Positions 1-7,574 of a stretch of 33,914 bases of DNA are shown piece by piece (the stretch's first letter is position 1; each line of letters starts with the position of its first letter). The DNA lies in assembly GCF_000373105.1 (NCBI RefSeq), contig NZ_KB890444.1, positions 1 through 33,914 of the forward strand, written 5' to 3'. Made by a program: the position numbers and the translations under genes. The notes beneath the pieces are model-generated. The model worked only from the letters and a program-made list of their open reading frames with translations. It was not told the origin of the DNA and did no database searches. Source of the DNA: Neolewinella persica DSM 23188 (GTDB lineage: Bacteria; Bacteroidota; Bacteroidia; Chitinophagales; Saprospiraceae).

Positions 1-52
1 TGCAACCGGAGCAGAGCGACCCTGCAACCCCTGCAACCGGAGCGGAGCGACC
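1..52. repeat. Short GC-rich direct repeats at the left window edge
   Basis: Two near-identical units, each reading TGCAACCGGAGC followed by A/G-GAGCGACC, lie at about 1-21 and 32-52, with an extra CTGCAACCC between them. The word TGCAACC is the reverse complement of the GGTTGCA unit that is tandemly repeated at the right end of the window. No coding frame is visible here. These may be part of an intergenic repeat family, and the two ends of this sequence may be assembly breaks at such repeats (inference). Confidence 0.6.
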
Positions 53-144
53 AATAGTGCTGAAGGTTCCAAGGGTAAAAGAGATCGCCCTAATAATTCT
101 CCATCAGGCGGAATACCTTACTTTTAAACATTTACCACATAACC

Positions 145-175
145 TTTGACCATTAAAGCAAAACACGTATCTTTG
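145..175 (+). promoter_or_regulatory. Bacteroidota-type promoter for the DUF177-rpmF operon
   Basis: A TTTG at 145-148 and a perfect TAnnTTTG (TATCTTTG) at 168-175 are separated by 19 bases, which matches the known -33/-7 consensus for the primary sigma factor of Bacteroidota. Transcription would begin near 181, leaving a leader of about 55 nt before the ATG at 238. It faces the DUF177 gene and is the only good promoter upstream of rpmF. Confidence 0.8.
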
Positions 176-237
176 CGCCCACTTTGAAACGTCCTTAAGT
201 ACCAATGGGTATTTTTTACGGGATAAAACGTTAGGTT

Positions 238-795
238 ATGTCAGTACAATCGCCATTCATCTTACCCCTCAGCGGGCTTAGTCAGGGGATTTATCAATAC
301 GACCTTACGGTAGATGACGAATTCTTTGCTTCCTTCCCGGATGCACCAATTCAACGCGGCAACGTTGCGCTACACCTTAGGGTTGATCGGCAACAGCGTC
401 AGTTGATTTTGGATTTCGAATTTTCAGGAACCATCCGTACGGAATGTGATCGTTGCCTTGCTGGCGTCGATTTTCCGGTGGAAGGTCAGGAACAGCTGAT
501 CGCCAAGTTCAGCACCGAAGCCGAACACCTGGAAGAAGAAGGAGAACTCGTTTACCTGCACCCGGATACCAGTCTATTCAACGTTGCGCCCTACGCCTAC
601 GAAATCGTGATCCTGGCTTTACCAATGATCCGAACTTTCGATTGCAGGAGTGATGAGCCACCTTATCCGTGCGACGAAGAAATGCTGGATCGTATCGACG
701 ACTCCGTCGATGAATCTTCAGACATCGACGCATCGCGCGACGACGACGATGATGAAAAACCCAGCCCGTGGGACGCCCTCAAAGACTTAAAATAA
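238..795 (+). CDS. DUF177 (YceD-family) protein, 23S rRNA accumulation factor-like
   Basis: 185 residues. The family (Pfam DUF177, E. coli YceD) is linked to 23S rRNA or large-subunit accumulation, and its gene typically precedes rpmF, as here. Visible features are a CxxC pair at C70 and C73, a second cysteine pair (C136 and C145), a very acidic stretch at about 146-173, and the family-typical C-terminus PWDALKDLK. The ATG at 238 follows a good promoter with a leader of about 55 nt. The spacing to rpmF is 33 bp, so the two are likely co-transcribed. No plsX/fabH follows, although these often share the operon in bacteria. The family assignment is secure; the molecular function is known only by analogy. 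Confidence 0.9.
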   Translation: MSVQSPFILPLSGLSQGIYQYDLTVDDEFFASFPDAPIQRGNVALHLRVDRQQRQLILDFEFSGTIRTECDRCLAGVDFPVEGQEQLIAKFSTEAEHLEEEGELVYLHPDTSLFNVAPYAYEIVILALPMIRTFDCRSDEPPYPCDEEMLDRIDDSVDESSDIDASRDDDDDEKPSPWDALKDLK

Positions 796-828
796 CAGTT
801 ACTACAAGTATAAAATTTACATAAGGCA

Positions 829-1053
829 ATGGCACATCCTAAGAGTCGGATCTCCAAGCAGCGTAAGCGCAAGCGTCGTACCCACTATAAGGCTACGGCT
901 CCATCCATCACTGTTTGTCAGACAACCGGCGAATCTCACATGCCGCACCGTGCGTACTTCGACGATGAAGGCAACATGTTCTACAACGGCAATATGCTGG
1001 TAAAGGCTCCTGAAGCTGCCCTCGAAGAAGAGAGCGGAGACGACGCCGAGTAA
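829..1053 (+). CDS. rpmF: 50S ribosomal protein L32
   Basis: 74 residues. L32 is a small basic protein of the large ribosomal subunit. The N-terminus MAHPKSRISKQRKRKRRTHY is the classic L32 start with a strongly basic block. The zinc ribbon of four cysteines found in many bacteria is absent: only one cysteine remains, followed by the segment TTGESHMPHRAYFDDEGNMF, as is usual in Bacteroidota L32. An acidic tail of about 14 residues (APEAALEEESGDDAE) ends the protein. It lies directly after the DUF177 gene and is followed within 35 bp by a strong terminator hairpin, so it ends the operon. Confidence 0.97.
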   Translation: MAHPKSRISKQRKRKRRTHYKATAPSITVCQTTGESHMPHRAYFDDEGNMFYNGNMLVKAPEAALEEESGDDAE

Positions 1054-1085
1054 GGACAACTTAACTTCTTCACAGAAGGAAATTG

Positions 1086-1114
1086 GTAGCCCGTCAGCAA
1101 TGCTGACGGGCTAC
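1086..1114 (+). terminator. Hairpin terminator after rpmF
   Basis: A perfect 14-bp inverted repeat (GTAGCCCGTCAGCA and its complement) is separated by a single A, giving a tight hairpin. It begins 33 bp after the rpmF stop and is followed by a T/G-rich stretch. It would close the DUF177-rpmF unit. The hairpin is symmetrical, but no minus-strand gene ends here, so plus-strand use is most likely. Confidence 0.8.
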
Positions 1115-1416
1115 TGGTTGTTGTAGTCGTTACAAGTAGCTAATTGTAACCTCAAACAAATGTGTGCCTAGTTATTACACTATCGTGCAAGCGTGAGTCA
1201 AGGAACAATAAGTCGATTGGATTGTAAAAGAAGTCTCTACTAGGCCTGGTTACCGGTCAAAAAGTAGGGATGCCTGAATTCCATAACTATGTACTTTGGG
1301 ATACCAAATTTAGATTTACCTTGCGCAGCGTTGAAAGTTTGTTCGTGGTTGGCTTATAAGAAAACCAGCGAGCGATACATCTTGAAATTACTATCTGTAA
1401 CCTGTAATCAGACCCC
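1115..1416. other. Intergenic region without recognisable gene
   Basis: These 302 bp lie between the rpmF terminator and RidA. No convincing ORF, tRNA or strong hairpin was seen. A clear TAnnTTTG box was not found; TACTTTGG near 1291 is one base short of the consensus spacing. The RidA promoter presumably lies here but cannot be placed. Confidence 0.4.
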
Positions 1417-1803
1417 ATGTCCAAACATATTATCAATACCCCCAACGCGCCTGCTCCGGTCGGGGCCTACAACCAGGCAACCCTGCACAATGGCGTTCTA
1501 TACGTAAGTGGCCAAATAGCCCTTGACCCAAAGACTGGTGAATTGCTTACGGGAGACATCGAAACGGAAACTCGTCGGGTACTTGATAACCTGGGCGCTA
1601 TTCTGGAAGCTGCCGGCACCAATTTCGAAAACATCCTTAAATGCAGTGTTTTCGTTAGTGACATCGAAAACTTTGGCCGGATAAATACCGTCTATGGCAC
1701 CTACTTCAACGAGGCGACAGCTCCGGCACGCGCACTGGTCGAAGTGGCGAACCTACCGAAATATGTGAATGTGGAGATCAGCTGCATTGCAGCCGTAGAT
1801 TAG
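1417..1803 (+). CDS. ridA: RidA family enamine/imine deaminase
   Basis: 128 residues, the normal length for the YjgF/YER057c/UK114 family. RidA hydrolyses reactive enamines/imines such as 2-aminoacrylate, made by PLP enzymes such as threonine/serine dehydratase, to the keto acid and ammonia in the cytoplasm. The sequence shows NAPAPVGAYNQA near the N-terminus, SGQIALDPKTGEL at 31-43, the signature arginine R105 in APARALVEVANLPK, and E120 in VEISCIA; R105 and E120 match the catalytic-pocket residues of RidA. It is a single gene, convergent with the DUF4249 gene, whose end lies 23 bp away. The archetype-RidA assignment is good; the substrate in vivo is inferred. Confidence 0.93.
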   Translation: MSKHIINTPNAPAPVGAYNQATLHNGVLYVSGQIALDPKTGELLTGDIETETRRVLDNLGAILEAAGTNFENILKCSVFVSDIENFGRINTVYGTYFNEATAPARALVEVANLPKYVNVEISCIAAVD

Positions 1804-1826
1804 TGCCTGGCGCTGGTCAGGAGAGT

Positions 1827-2762
1827 TTAGTCATCTAAGCTAAACGTTCGGAAAACGCGGTTATATCCGGCAAATACACCAACCCCTTGTTGAACATTTC
1901 CGAAGGAGCTGACCCTCGGGTCACCGACTCCGATAGGGAGTGCCTGCCCTTCCCGCTGGATGGTCAGCTGATAATCAAAGTAGGGTTCAGAAACGGTGCG
2001 TAGTTCTGCCTGCAGGTCGCCTAACAGTTCTGTTTTTGGATCAAATCGACTTTGCAGCTTGATGGTTAGTCCATCTTCAGCGGGTCGGTCCCTTACCAAA
2101 ATGCTGGCTTCACCAGTAACAGTATTCTCTTCGTAGTTTTCTATGGGAGGCTGTACAACTTTTGCCTTTGTTCCCATCTTTACGGTATCTCCATTAGATT
2201 TGACGAAATAAGGCATAACCATTTGGCTGATGCGGATGTCGTAGAAGTTATCTATAAACTCAGGATCATCGTAATTGATCTTCAGCGTGAAGGTAAAAAT
2301 CTCTAAACCCTCCACCGTCATTCTGGAAACATCATCAAGAACCTCCAGATCAACGATTTGTACCGGCTCGGGGATCGAGCTGGAAGCATCAATTGGCTTA
2401 AATCCGCTTTTCGTAGCAAACAGCGTGTAGGTGCGCCCGACCTTTGGTCTGAAGTTATTACTTTGATAGCTTCCACGCCGACCATTCTGGCCGGCTACGT
2501 AATGAAGTAATTCCTTTACTTCGTTACCCTCAAGAATTGTGACCGTGGCATCGGTGATTTCATTGATGGATTGCTCTCCAACAGTCGGTTGAGTGGCGGT
2601 AAGAAAAACTTTTACCACATCGTCCGGAAAAAAAGTAGAGGAAACGACTAACTGGGATTCAACGACTTCAAAGCCAAGGTCGACAGGTTCCTCGCACGCA
2701 ATAAACAGCGACACCAAGGTGGTGATCGTGAATAGCCGCAGGAACCATTGTAATATCAACAA
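1827..2762 (-). CDS. DUF4249 domain outer-membrane lipoprotein
   Basis: 311 residues with an N-terminal lipoprotein signal: a hydrophobic run ending in SLFIAC-EEP, with the lipobox cysteine at about residue 23. The DUF4249 family is restricted to Bacteroidota and is usually encoded next to a TonB-dependent receptor, where it is thought to be an accessory surface lipoprotein that may bind substrate. Here it is the last gene of a minus-strand set of sigma, FecR, receptor and DUF4249, 110 bp after the receptor. The start puts the signal peptide at the N-terminus, as needed. The body looks beta-rich and has no catalytic motif that I can recognise. No terminator stands out at its 3' end. Confidence 0.85.
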   Translation of the reverse strand: MLILQWFLRLFTITTLVSLFIACEEPVDLGFEVVESQLVVSSTFFPDDVVKVFLTATQPTVGEQSINEITDATVTILEGNEVKELLHYVAGQNGRRGSYQSNNFRPKVGRTYTLFATKSGFKPIDASSSIPEPVQIVDLEVLDDVSRMTVEGLEIFTFTLKINYDDPEFIDNFYDIRISQMVMPYFVKSNGDTVKMGTKAKVVQPPIENYEENTVTGEASILVRDRPAEDGLTIKLQSRFDPKTELLGDLQAELRTVSEPYFDYQLTIQREGQALPIGVGDPRVSSFGNVQQGVGVFAGYNRVFRTFSLDD

Positions 2763-2872
2763 ATTATTGAATCTTGATAGTCTACCTAGTTATTGGATAA
2801 GTGTTGAATAAAAACACACCTCCATAGACAACCAAAATTAAGCAAATGTCAAGCAACGTACAAACTTTGGGC

Positions 2873-5569
2873 TCATCTTTTCCCACTGAAGGTCAATTGA
2901 TAGGATAATGTTGGTTGAATACCACCAAAAAATACCTGCACAAACTGCTGATCCTTGATCAAGTCTGACCCACGGGAGAAGAAACTAGTTCGCAGATCAT
3001 AAAAAATCGGGTTGTGCCGGCCATAGAGGTTATACACACCGAAGTTTAAAGTATGTTGAAAGCGTTTTTTCTCCTGACTCCTGAACAGGAACTGGGCATT
3101 TATGTCAAGACGATGATTGGCAGGCAGGTTAAAGCCGTTCTTGTTTTCAACCAATGGGATTACCTGCGGGTCGTCGTCACTCTCCAGAATACTGGGGTCC
3201 GCCAAGAGGAAATTTTCCAGGCTTAGGCTGTAAAATGCACCGGAGCCATATCGCCAGGTAGCCGTTAGGTTTATGGTAGGCTTAATGCTATAGGTAGCCA
3301 GTAGTTTCACCCCATGACGTCGATCAAATTGAAATGGGAAGGGTCGTCCACGATTGATTGCCTCGTCGAATTGCCGTCTGCTTTCCGCCAGTGTATAACT
3401 TAGCCATCCCCTGAGTTTGCGTCCTGAGTAGTGGAGGGAAAATTCTGCACCATTTGCAAACCCTTTACCTACGCTGAGGTTATCCAGCCATTTATTATTC
3501 TGGCCACTCTGGGTATAATCAACCAGGTGGCGCAGATCGCGATGATAGAGCTCTACTTCAAGTTGCCACTTTTTAGTCAGGTCGTGGTTATACCGAAACC
3601 CCACCTGTCGAACAGTAGAAGGCGCTATCTCGGGAGTGGATGGCACCCAGAGGTCCGTTGGCAGACCGATTACGGTACTGCTTACTAAATGGATCGGCTG
3701 CACCATTTGATCATAGGTAATTCTCCATCGACCATGTTTCCCTAACCCCGCCGCCAGCATAAGACGGGGCGACAAGTTGAAGTAGCTGACCCCATTGTGC
3801 CAAATCTGCCCCCGAAGTCCGGCGCGATAATGCAGCCCTTTCCAACGACCGTTAATACTGCCGTAGGCTGCAAGTTGGACGGAACGGAGGGCATCTCCCT
3901 CCTCCAGGGACTGCAATACAGGATGCTGGGTGAGGGGCACCCGTCCTGATCTGATCTGCGGCAAAAAGCGGTGTGCATCAATAGCTATACCAAAACGAAT
4001 GTTAGTCGTGCGGGTCAAATTATACTGACCATCGAAAGCCGTCCCAACCTGCTTAATTGCCGATCCGAACCTACCGCTTGATATGTCTGAGCTAAGTGAC
4101 TGATTGCTCGCCTCGTATAGACTATCAGATCGCTCAAAACTTGCCCGAACGAGCAAGTCCGAGTAAGACAGCCTGAAGTTCCCAAAAAAGCGGTCGTTAA
4201 AAAGGTGATTATACCTTAACGCGCCAACCGTGTTACCCCAACGGATCTCCTCGGCCCTGTTTTGGGTAGCCGTATAAAAAAGTACGGTACCTCCAGGTTC
4301 CAGTACCGTAACGTCTTCCTTTTTCTCTGATCCGTTGCCGTAATGGTCAAGACCACGATAAAGACTCAGGTACACCCTTCCTTTCTCCCCTACTTGCTGG
4401 TTAACTTTGAGATTAAGATCATACACCGCGTAGTCAATCTCTCCGCTTCGGCCATAAAGTTGCTTTTGTCGTTTACTAAAAGATCGCAGCAGGTCCCCTC
4501 CCCAGAAGTATCGCCCGGAAACCAAAAAGGAACTCTTACCTGGTTTCAAAGGCCCCTCCGCAGTAACAGTAGAGGACAGCAACGAACTGCCGATACTGAC
4601 TTCAGGGTGATAGAGATTCCCGTCTCGGGTATGCACGTCCAGTACGCCTCCGATACGCCCACCAAAACGGGCAGGTATTCCATCTTTGTATAGGTCCGCC
4701 CGGCGGATAGCCGAGGTATTGAAGATGCTGAAAAGACCCGCCGCGTGGTTAAGGTTGTACACAGGTACACCATCGAACAGGACAAGGTTATGACCGCTGT
4801 TACTTCCGCGAATAGATAAGCCCCCTACCCCATCGGCACCGGAAGTTACGCCTGGCAACATCCGGGCAAGACTCAGAATAGAGGCCTCTCCCCCAGGTCC
4901 GTTCAGCAGTCCTACCTCTGTTCTGCTCATCGTCCGCTCACTTTCCATCAGGTAGAGCGAACGCGAAGAGTCCACCGACGCCCGAACCTCAATCTGAGGT
5001 AAATAGCCAGCCGGCTCAAGCCCTATTTGCAGCGTTGTATCACTACGAAGCACAAAATCCAATTCTTTGGATGCGTACCCAGTGTAGCTGAGGCGAAGGC
5101 GCTTGCGTCCTCCTTTTGTTTCCAGCGAATAAAATCCGTACTCATTGGCCAGAACACCTCCCAGGTTATCAATATCCTGAATGGCTGCACCAATCAAGCG
5201 CTCACCACTTGAAGCATCCGAAATAAGACCGTGGATCGTAAAATCCCGGTTAAACAGATCCAGGTCCGGTACAATGAAATAACCTGCAGGTCCTTGCTGG
5301 TAAACCAATTCCGTATTTTTCAACAAGAAGGAAAGCCACCCTACCAATGTTTTTCTGCCCCCTGGCGCGTTAATCACAATTTTAGGCAGTTGGTCTGGTC
5401 GGTAGCTAAGCGGTGCGCCAGCTTCCGTTAATTTCATCAATGCTTTCTCCAGTGGCATCTGCCGGTTTGGAAGTGGAAACCGCCTCTCTTTACCTAAGCC
5501 CCGTTGCCCCTCCAATGTGTTACTTAACAGGAGGATTAAGAGCGTTAACAAAAAGGCGAGACGTCGCAT
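2873..5569 (-). CDS. TonB-dependent outer-membrane receptor with N-terminal STN signalling domain
   Basis: 898 residues. A signal peptide covers about 1-21 (MRRLAFLLTLLILLLSNTLEG). Residues of about 35-105 form an STN/secretin-like domain (MPLEKALMKLTEAGAPLSYR), the module by which FecA-type receptors contact FecR across the periplasm. About 110-190 is a carboxypeptidase-D regulatory-like beta domain (IHGLISDASSGERLIGAAI). The plug domain follows, at about 220-320, with GGLSIRGSNSGHNLVLFDGVPVYN split over its core. The rest is a 22-strand-type beta barrel. It pairs with the DUF4249 gene downstream and the FecR and sigma genes upstream. The substrate is not visible from sequence; the lack of a SusD partner argues against a SusCD glycan system. 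The gap of 150 bp to FecR contains a small hairpin. Confidence 0.93.
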   Translation of the reverse strand: MRRLAFLLTLLILLLSNTLEGQRGLGKERRFPLPNRQMPLEKALMKLTEAGAPLSYRPDQLPKIVINAPGGRKTLVGWLSFLLKNTELVYQQGPAGYFIVPDLDLFNRDFTIHGLISDASSGERLIGAAIQDIDNLGGVLANEYGFYSLETKGGRKRLRLSYTGYASKELDFVLRSDTTLQIGLEPAGYLPQIEVRASVDSSRSLYLMESERTMSRTEVGLLNGPGGEASILSLARMLPGVTSGADGVGGLSIRGSNSGHNLVLFDGVPVYNLNHAAGLFSIFNTSAIRRADLYKDGIPARFGGRIGGVLDVHTRDGNLYHPEVSIGSSLLSSTVTAEGPLKPGKSSFLVSGRYFWGGDLLRSFSKRQKQLYGRSGEIDYAVYDLNLKVNQQVGEKGRVYLSLYRGLDHYGNGSEKKEDVTVLEPGGTVLFYTATQNRAEEIRWGNTVGALRYNHLFNDRFFGNFRLSYSDLLVRASFERSDSLYEASNQSLSSDISSGRFGSAIKQVGTAFDGQYNLTRTTNIRFGIAIDAHRFLPQIRSGRVPLTQHPVLQSLEEGDALRSVQLAAYGSINGRWKGLHYRAGLRGQIWHNGVSYFNLSPRLMLAAGLGKHGRWRITYDQMVQPIHLVSSTVIGLPTDLWVPSTPEIAPSTVRQVGFRYNHDLTKKWQLEVELYHRDLRHLVDYTQSGQNNKWLDNLSVGKGFANGAEFSLHYSGRKLRGWLSYTLAESRRQFDEAINRGRPFPFQFDRRHGVKLLATYSIKPTINLTATWRYGSGAFYSLSLENFLLADPSILESDDDPQVIPLVENKNGFNLPANHRLDINAQFLFRSQEKKRFQHTLNFGVYNLYGRHNPIFYDLRTSFFSRGSDLIKDQQFVQVFFGGIQPTLSYQLTFSGKR

Positions 5570-5583
5570 GCTTCTATTTTAGA

Positions 5584-5599
5584 TAGTGTATCGACACTA
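5584..5599 (-). promoter_or_regulatory. Small hairpin or palindrome just upstream of the TonB receptor gene
   Basis: TAGTGT and ACACTA form a perfect 6-bp stem with an ATCG loop. It lies 15-30 nt upstream of the receptor ATG on the minus strand. It could be an operator or an RNA hairpin that separates FecR from receptor expression. The short length makes this tentative. Confidence 0.3.
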
Positions 5600-5719
5600 C
5601 TTTGAAGTAACGGAAAAGAATGAGGAAGCGTTGCCTTGCAATGGTAAGCGCAATTACTCTACCGGTTTACGCGCCTGGAGTTTCTATTAAAGAAAATCAC
5701 CAACGGCTATACCTGCAAC

Positions 5720-6583
5720 CTATTTGCCACAAACCATGTCCGATAGCTGGTAACGGTCAACGGCAAGCTGCTTCAAATTACCGCCATCCATTGCAGCAAT
5801 TGTCTCTAACACAGCAATTGGGTTTTTTCCATCGAAATTTCCCGTCAGGGGAAAATCACAGGTAGTTGGCACCTTAATTTCCAAGCCAAAGTTGTTACTG
5901 ATCGTCTTGAGCGCAAGGCTGAGCGGCATACTATCGAAGGTGAGCGTTCCCGTCCTCCACGCATGCCGGTTCAGGTTTGTAGCTTCCATGCGGGTACATT
6001 TCTTACCGGGAACAGCGATACCGCATTGCCGCGCTTTTACAGGAGTAATATGGCCTTGACGGTGCAACTCTACACTTCCTTCTGAAACTTCAACCTCCAT
6101 TTCCTCCCCATTAATACGCAGATTAAAAGCGGTGCCCGTTACCCGAAGTTCCGTTTCCGAAGTATTGACCAGGAATGGTCGGTCTTTGTCTTTATGCACC
6201 TCAAAAAAGGCTTGGCCCGATAGATCTACGTGTCGTTCAGTATCATTATAATCTACCGGATAGCTTAGCGTTGAGCCTTCCTGAAGCAACACTTTAGTTC
6301 CGTCAGGCAGTGCAACTGCCATGGGCGCATCAGAGGTATTATTATACTCAGTCCCCCCTTCACCGGCAAGCAGGAAATATCCCGCAGTAACAAGTAGCAG
6401 CACTACCGCTGCTGCGGAAAGCCATCGAAATCTGTTTATCGGACGAACCACGCTATCAGTCTTAATGGTAGATTTTTCCATTTGGGCATGCAACCGAGCT
6501 AACGCACCCGTCGAATCCGGGGTAAAGCCCTCTTTGTACGAGGAGACATGCTGATCGAAACCTTTAATATCTGATGTGTTCAT
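5720..6583 (-). CDS. FecR-family anti-sigma / sigma regulator
   Basis: 287 residues. The layout is that of Bacteroidota FecR proteins: a cytoplasmic N-terminus that binds the sigma factor, one transmembrane segment at about 54-73 (LSAAAVVLLLVTAGYFLLAG), the periplasmic FecR domain at about 85-180 (with LPDGTKVLLQEGSTLSYP and GTAFNLRI), and a C-terminal DUF4974-type domain at about 210-280 that resembles an STN module (FDSMPLSLALKTISNNFGLEI). The protein relays the receptor's substrate state to the ECF sigma factor encoded 124 bp upstream. The N-terminal anti-sigma part is short (about 50 residues). Regulation by the adjacent receptor is inferred from the order of the genes. Confidence 0.92.
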   Translation of the reverse strand: MNTSDIKGFDQHVSSYKEGFTPDSTGALARLHAQMEKSTIKTDSVVRPINRFRWLSAAAVVLLLVTAGYFLLAGEGGTEYNNTSDAPMAVALPDGTKVLLQEGSTLSYPVDYNDTERHVDLSGQAFFEVHKDKDRPFLVNTSETELRVTGTAFNLRINGEEMEVEVSEGSVELHRQGHITPVKARQCGIAVPGKKCTRMEATNLNRHAWRTGTLTFDSMPLSLALKTISNNFGLEIKVPTTCDFPLTGNFDGKNPIAVLETIAAMDGGNLKQLAVDRYQLSDMVCGK

Positions 6584-6706
6584 TATTGCCAGTAAAACTA
6601 GGAGTGGGTTCTTATCGGTGTGACACCAAAAGTACGCCCTACCCCTAACATGACGCCTATTTTTTGGGATCGTTTGGTCATTTAGCAGACCTCAGCTACC
6701 GTATCG

Positions 6707-7282
6707 TCAATAAAATGTACCGGCTATTAACAAAAACAGGCTCAGCCATTCTCGTAAAAACCGGTAAGCACGGGTCATTTGATTTTCAACAGTTTTGGGC
6801 GAAATTTCCAAAGCTTCGGCAATTTCCTTGTGCGTCATGTCTTCCAGCTTACTCATAACGAAGACGAGCCGGCAGCGTTCGGGCAAGGAATCAATGGCAC
6901 TGTGAATCCGGTCTCGTAATTCATCCTGGTTAAGCTCATCGTCGGCCAGGTCTTTTGCCGCCAGCGTTTCCGGAATATCGCCATCGTCAACAGGAATCCG
7001 TTTTCGATCCCTCAGGTAATTCAGACTTCGGTTGCGGACAGCCCTTCGCAAGTAGGGGCCTACTGCCCCCAGCGCCTCTTGTTGACCAGCGCGTTTCTCC
7101 CAAAGTGCTATGAAAAGGTTCTGAACAATGTCTTCCGCCTCCTGCTCGTCATTGACAAAGCGTAAGGCCGTGCGGCAAAGATCGACGTAGTAACGTCGAA
7201 AAAGTTCGTCCAGCGTGGCGCTTTCGCCCGCACGCAACCGGATGATGAGATCCTTATCTGATACCGCTGCCATATTCCCCAT
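6707..7282 (-). CDS. FecI-like ECF RNA polymerase sigma factor
   Basis: About 191 residues. Region 2 is clear (DELFRRYYVDLCRTALRFVN, then EQEAEDIVQNLFIALWEKR). Region 4 carries the helix-turn-helix (LPERCRLVFVMSKLEDMTHK, then EIAEALEISPKTVENQMTRA). The C-terminus ends in an unusually hydrophobic tail, LSLFLLIAGTFY. The frame is open to a TTG at 7294; ATGs occur at 7282 and 7273. The 7273 ATG has GGGGA just before it and would give MAAVSDKDLIIRL, so it is a real alternative. The gene heads the FecR, TonB receptor and DUF4249 set and presumably drives transcription of the receptor when FecR is triggered. Confidence 0.92.
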   Translation of the reverse strand: MGNMAAVSDKDLIIRLRAGESATLDELFRRYYVDLCRTALRFVNDEQEAEDIVQNLFIALWEKRAGQQEALGAVGPYLRRAVRNRSLNYLRDRKRIPVDDGDIPETLAAKDLADDELNQDELRDRIHSAIDSLPERCRLVFVMSKLEDMTHKEIAEALEISPKTVENQMTRAYRFLREWLSLFLLIAGTFY

Positions 7283-7513
7283 TGCGGGCCTCAAGGTAGC
7301 GTTTTCAGAGATATACCGTAATTATTCTGAGGTTTCTTTATACTTAAACCCTATCAGGAATTATGCTTCCAACCTGCGAGCAGTATTCTTGTACTTCGCC
7401 TGCTTCCATAAAACCAAACTAATAACCTGCTATCAGCCCATTTTCTTACCTTAACCATATCAAAGACTACTCCCGCCCCGTCAGGAACCAGTTTCCTTAA
7501 CAAGCGCCAAGGC

Positions 7514-7546
7514 TTTGGGCAAACGAGTGAAAGTTTGCTACCTTCA
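7514..7546 (+). promoter_or_regulatory. Candidate promoter of the sodium/alanine symporter gene
   Basis: TTTG at 7514-7517 and TACCTTCA at 7539-7546 are spaced by 21 bases. The -7 box matches six of the eight positions of TAnnTTTG. It would place the start of transcription about 20-25 nt before the ATG at 7575. It is plausible but weaker than the rpmF and glnS promoters. Confidence 0.45.
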
Positions 7547-7574
7547 CCCACCGTAAATTAATAACCCCACATTC

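Noticed and set aside
1289..1507. 72-codon frame overlapping the RidA start
   Set aside because: It runs out of frame into the conserved RidA gene and has no homology-like features.
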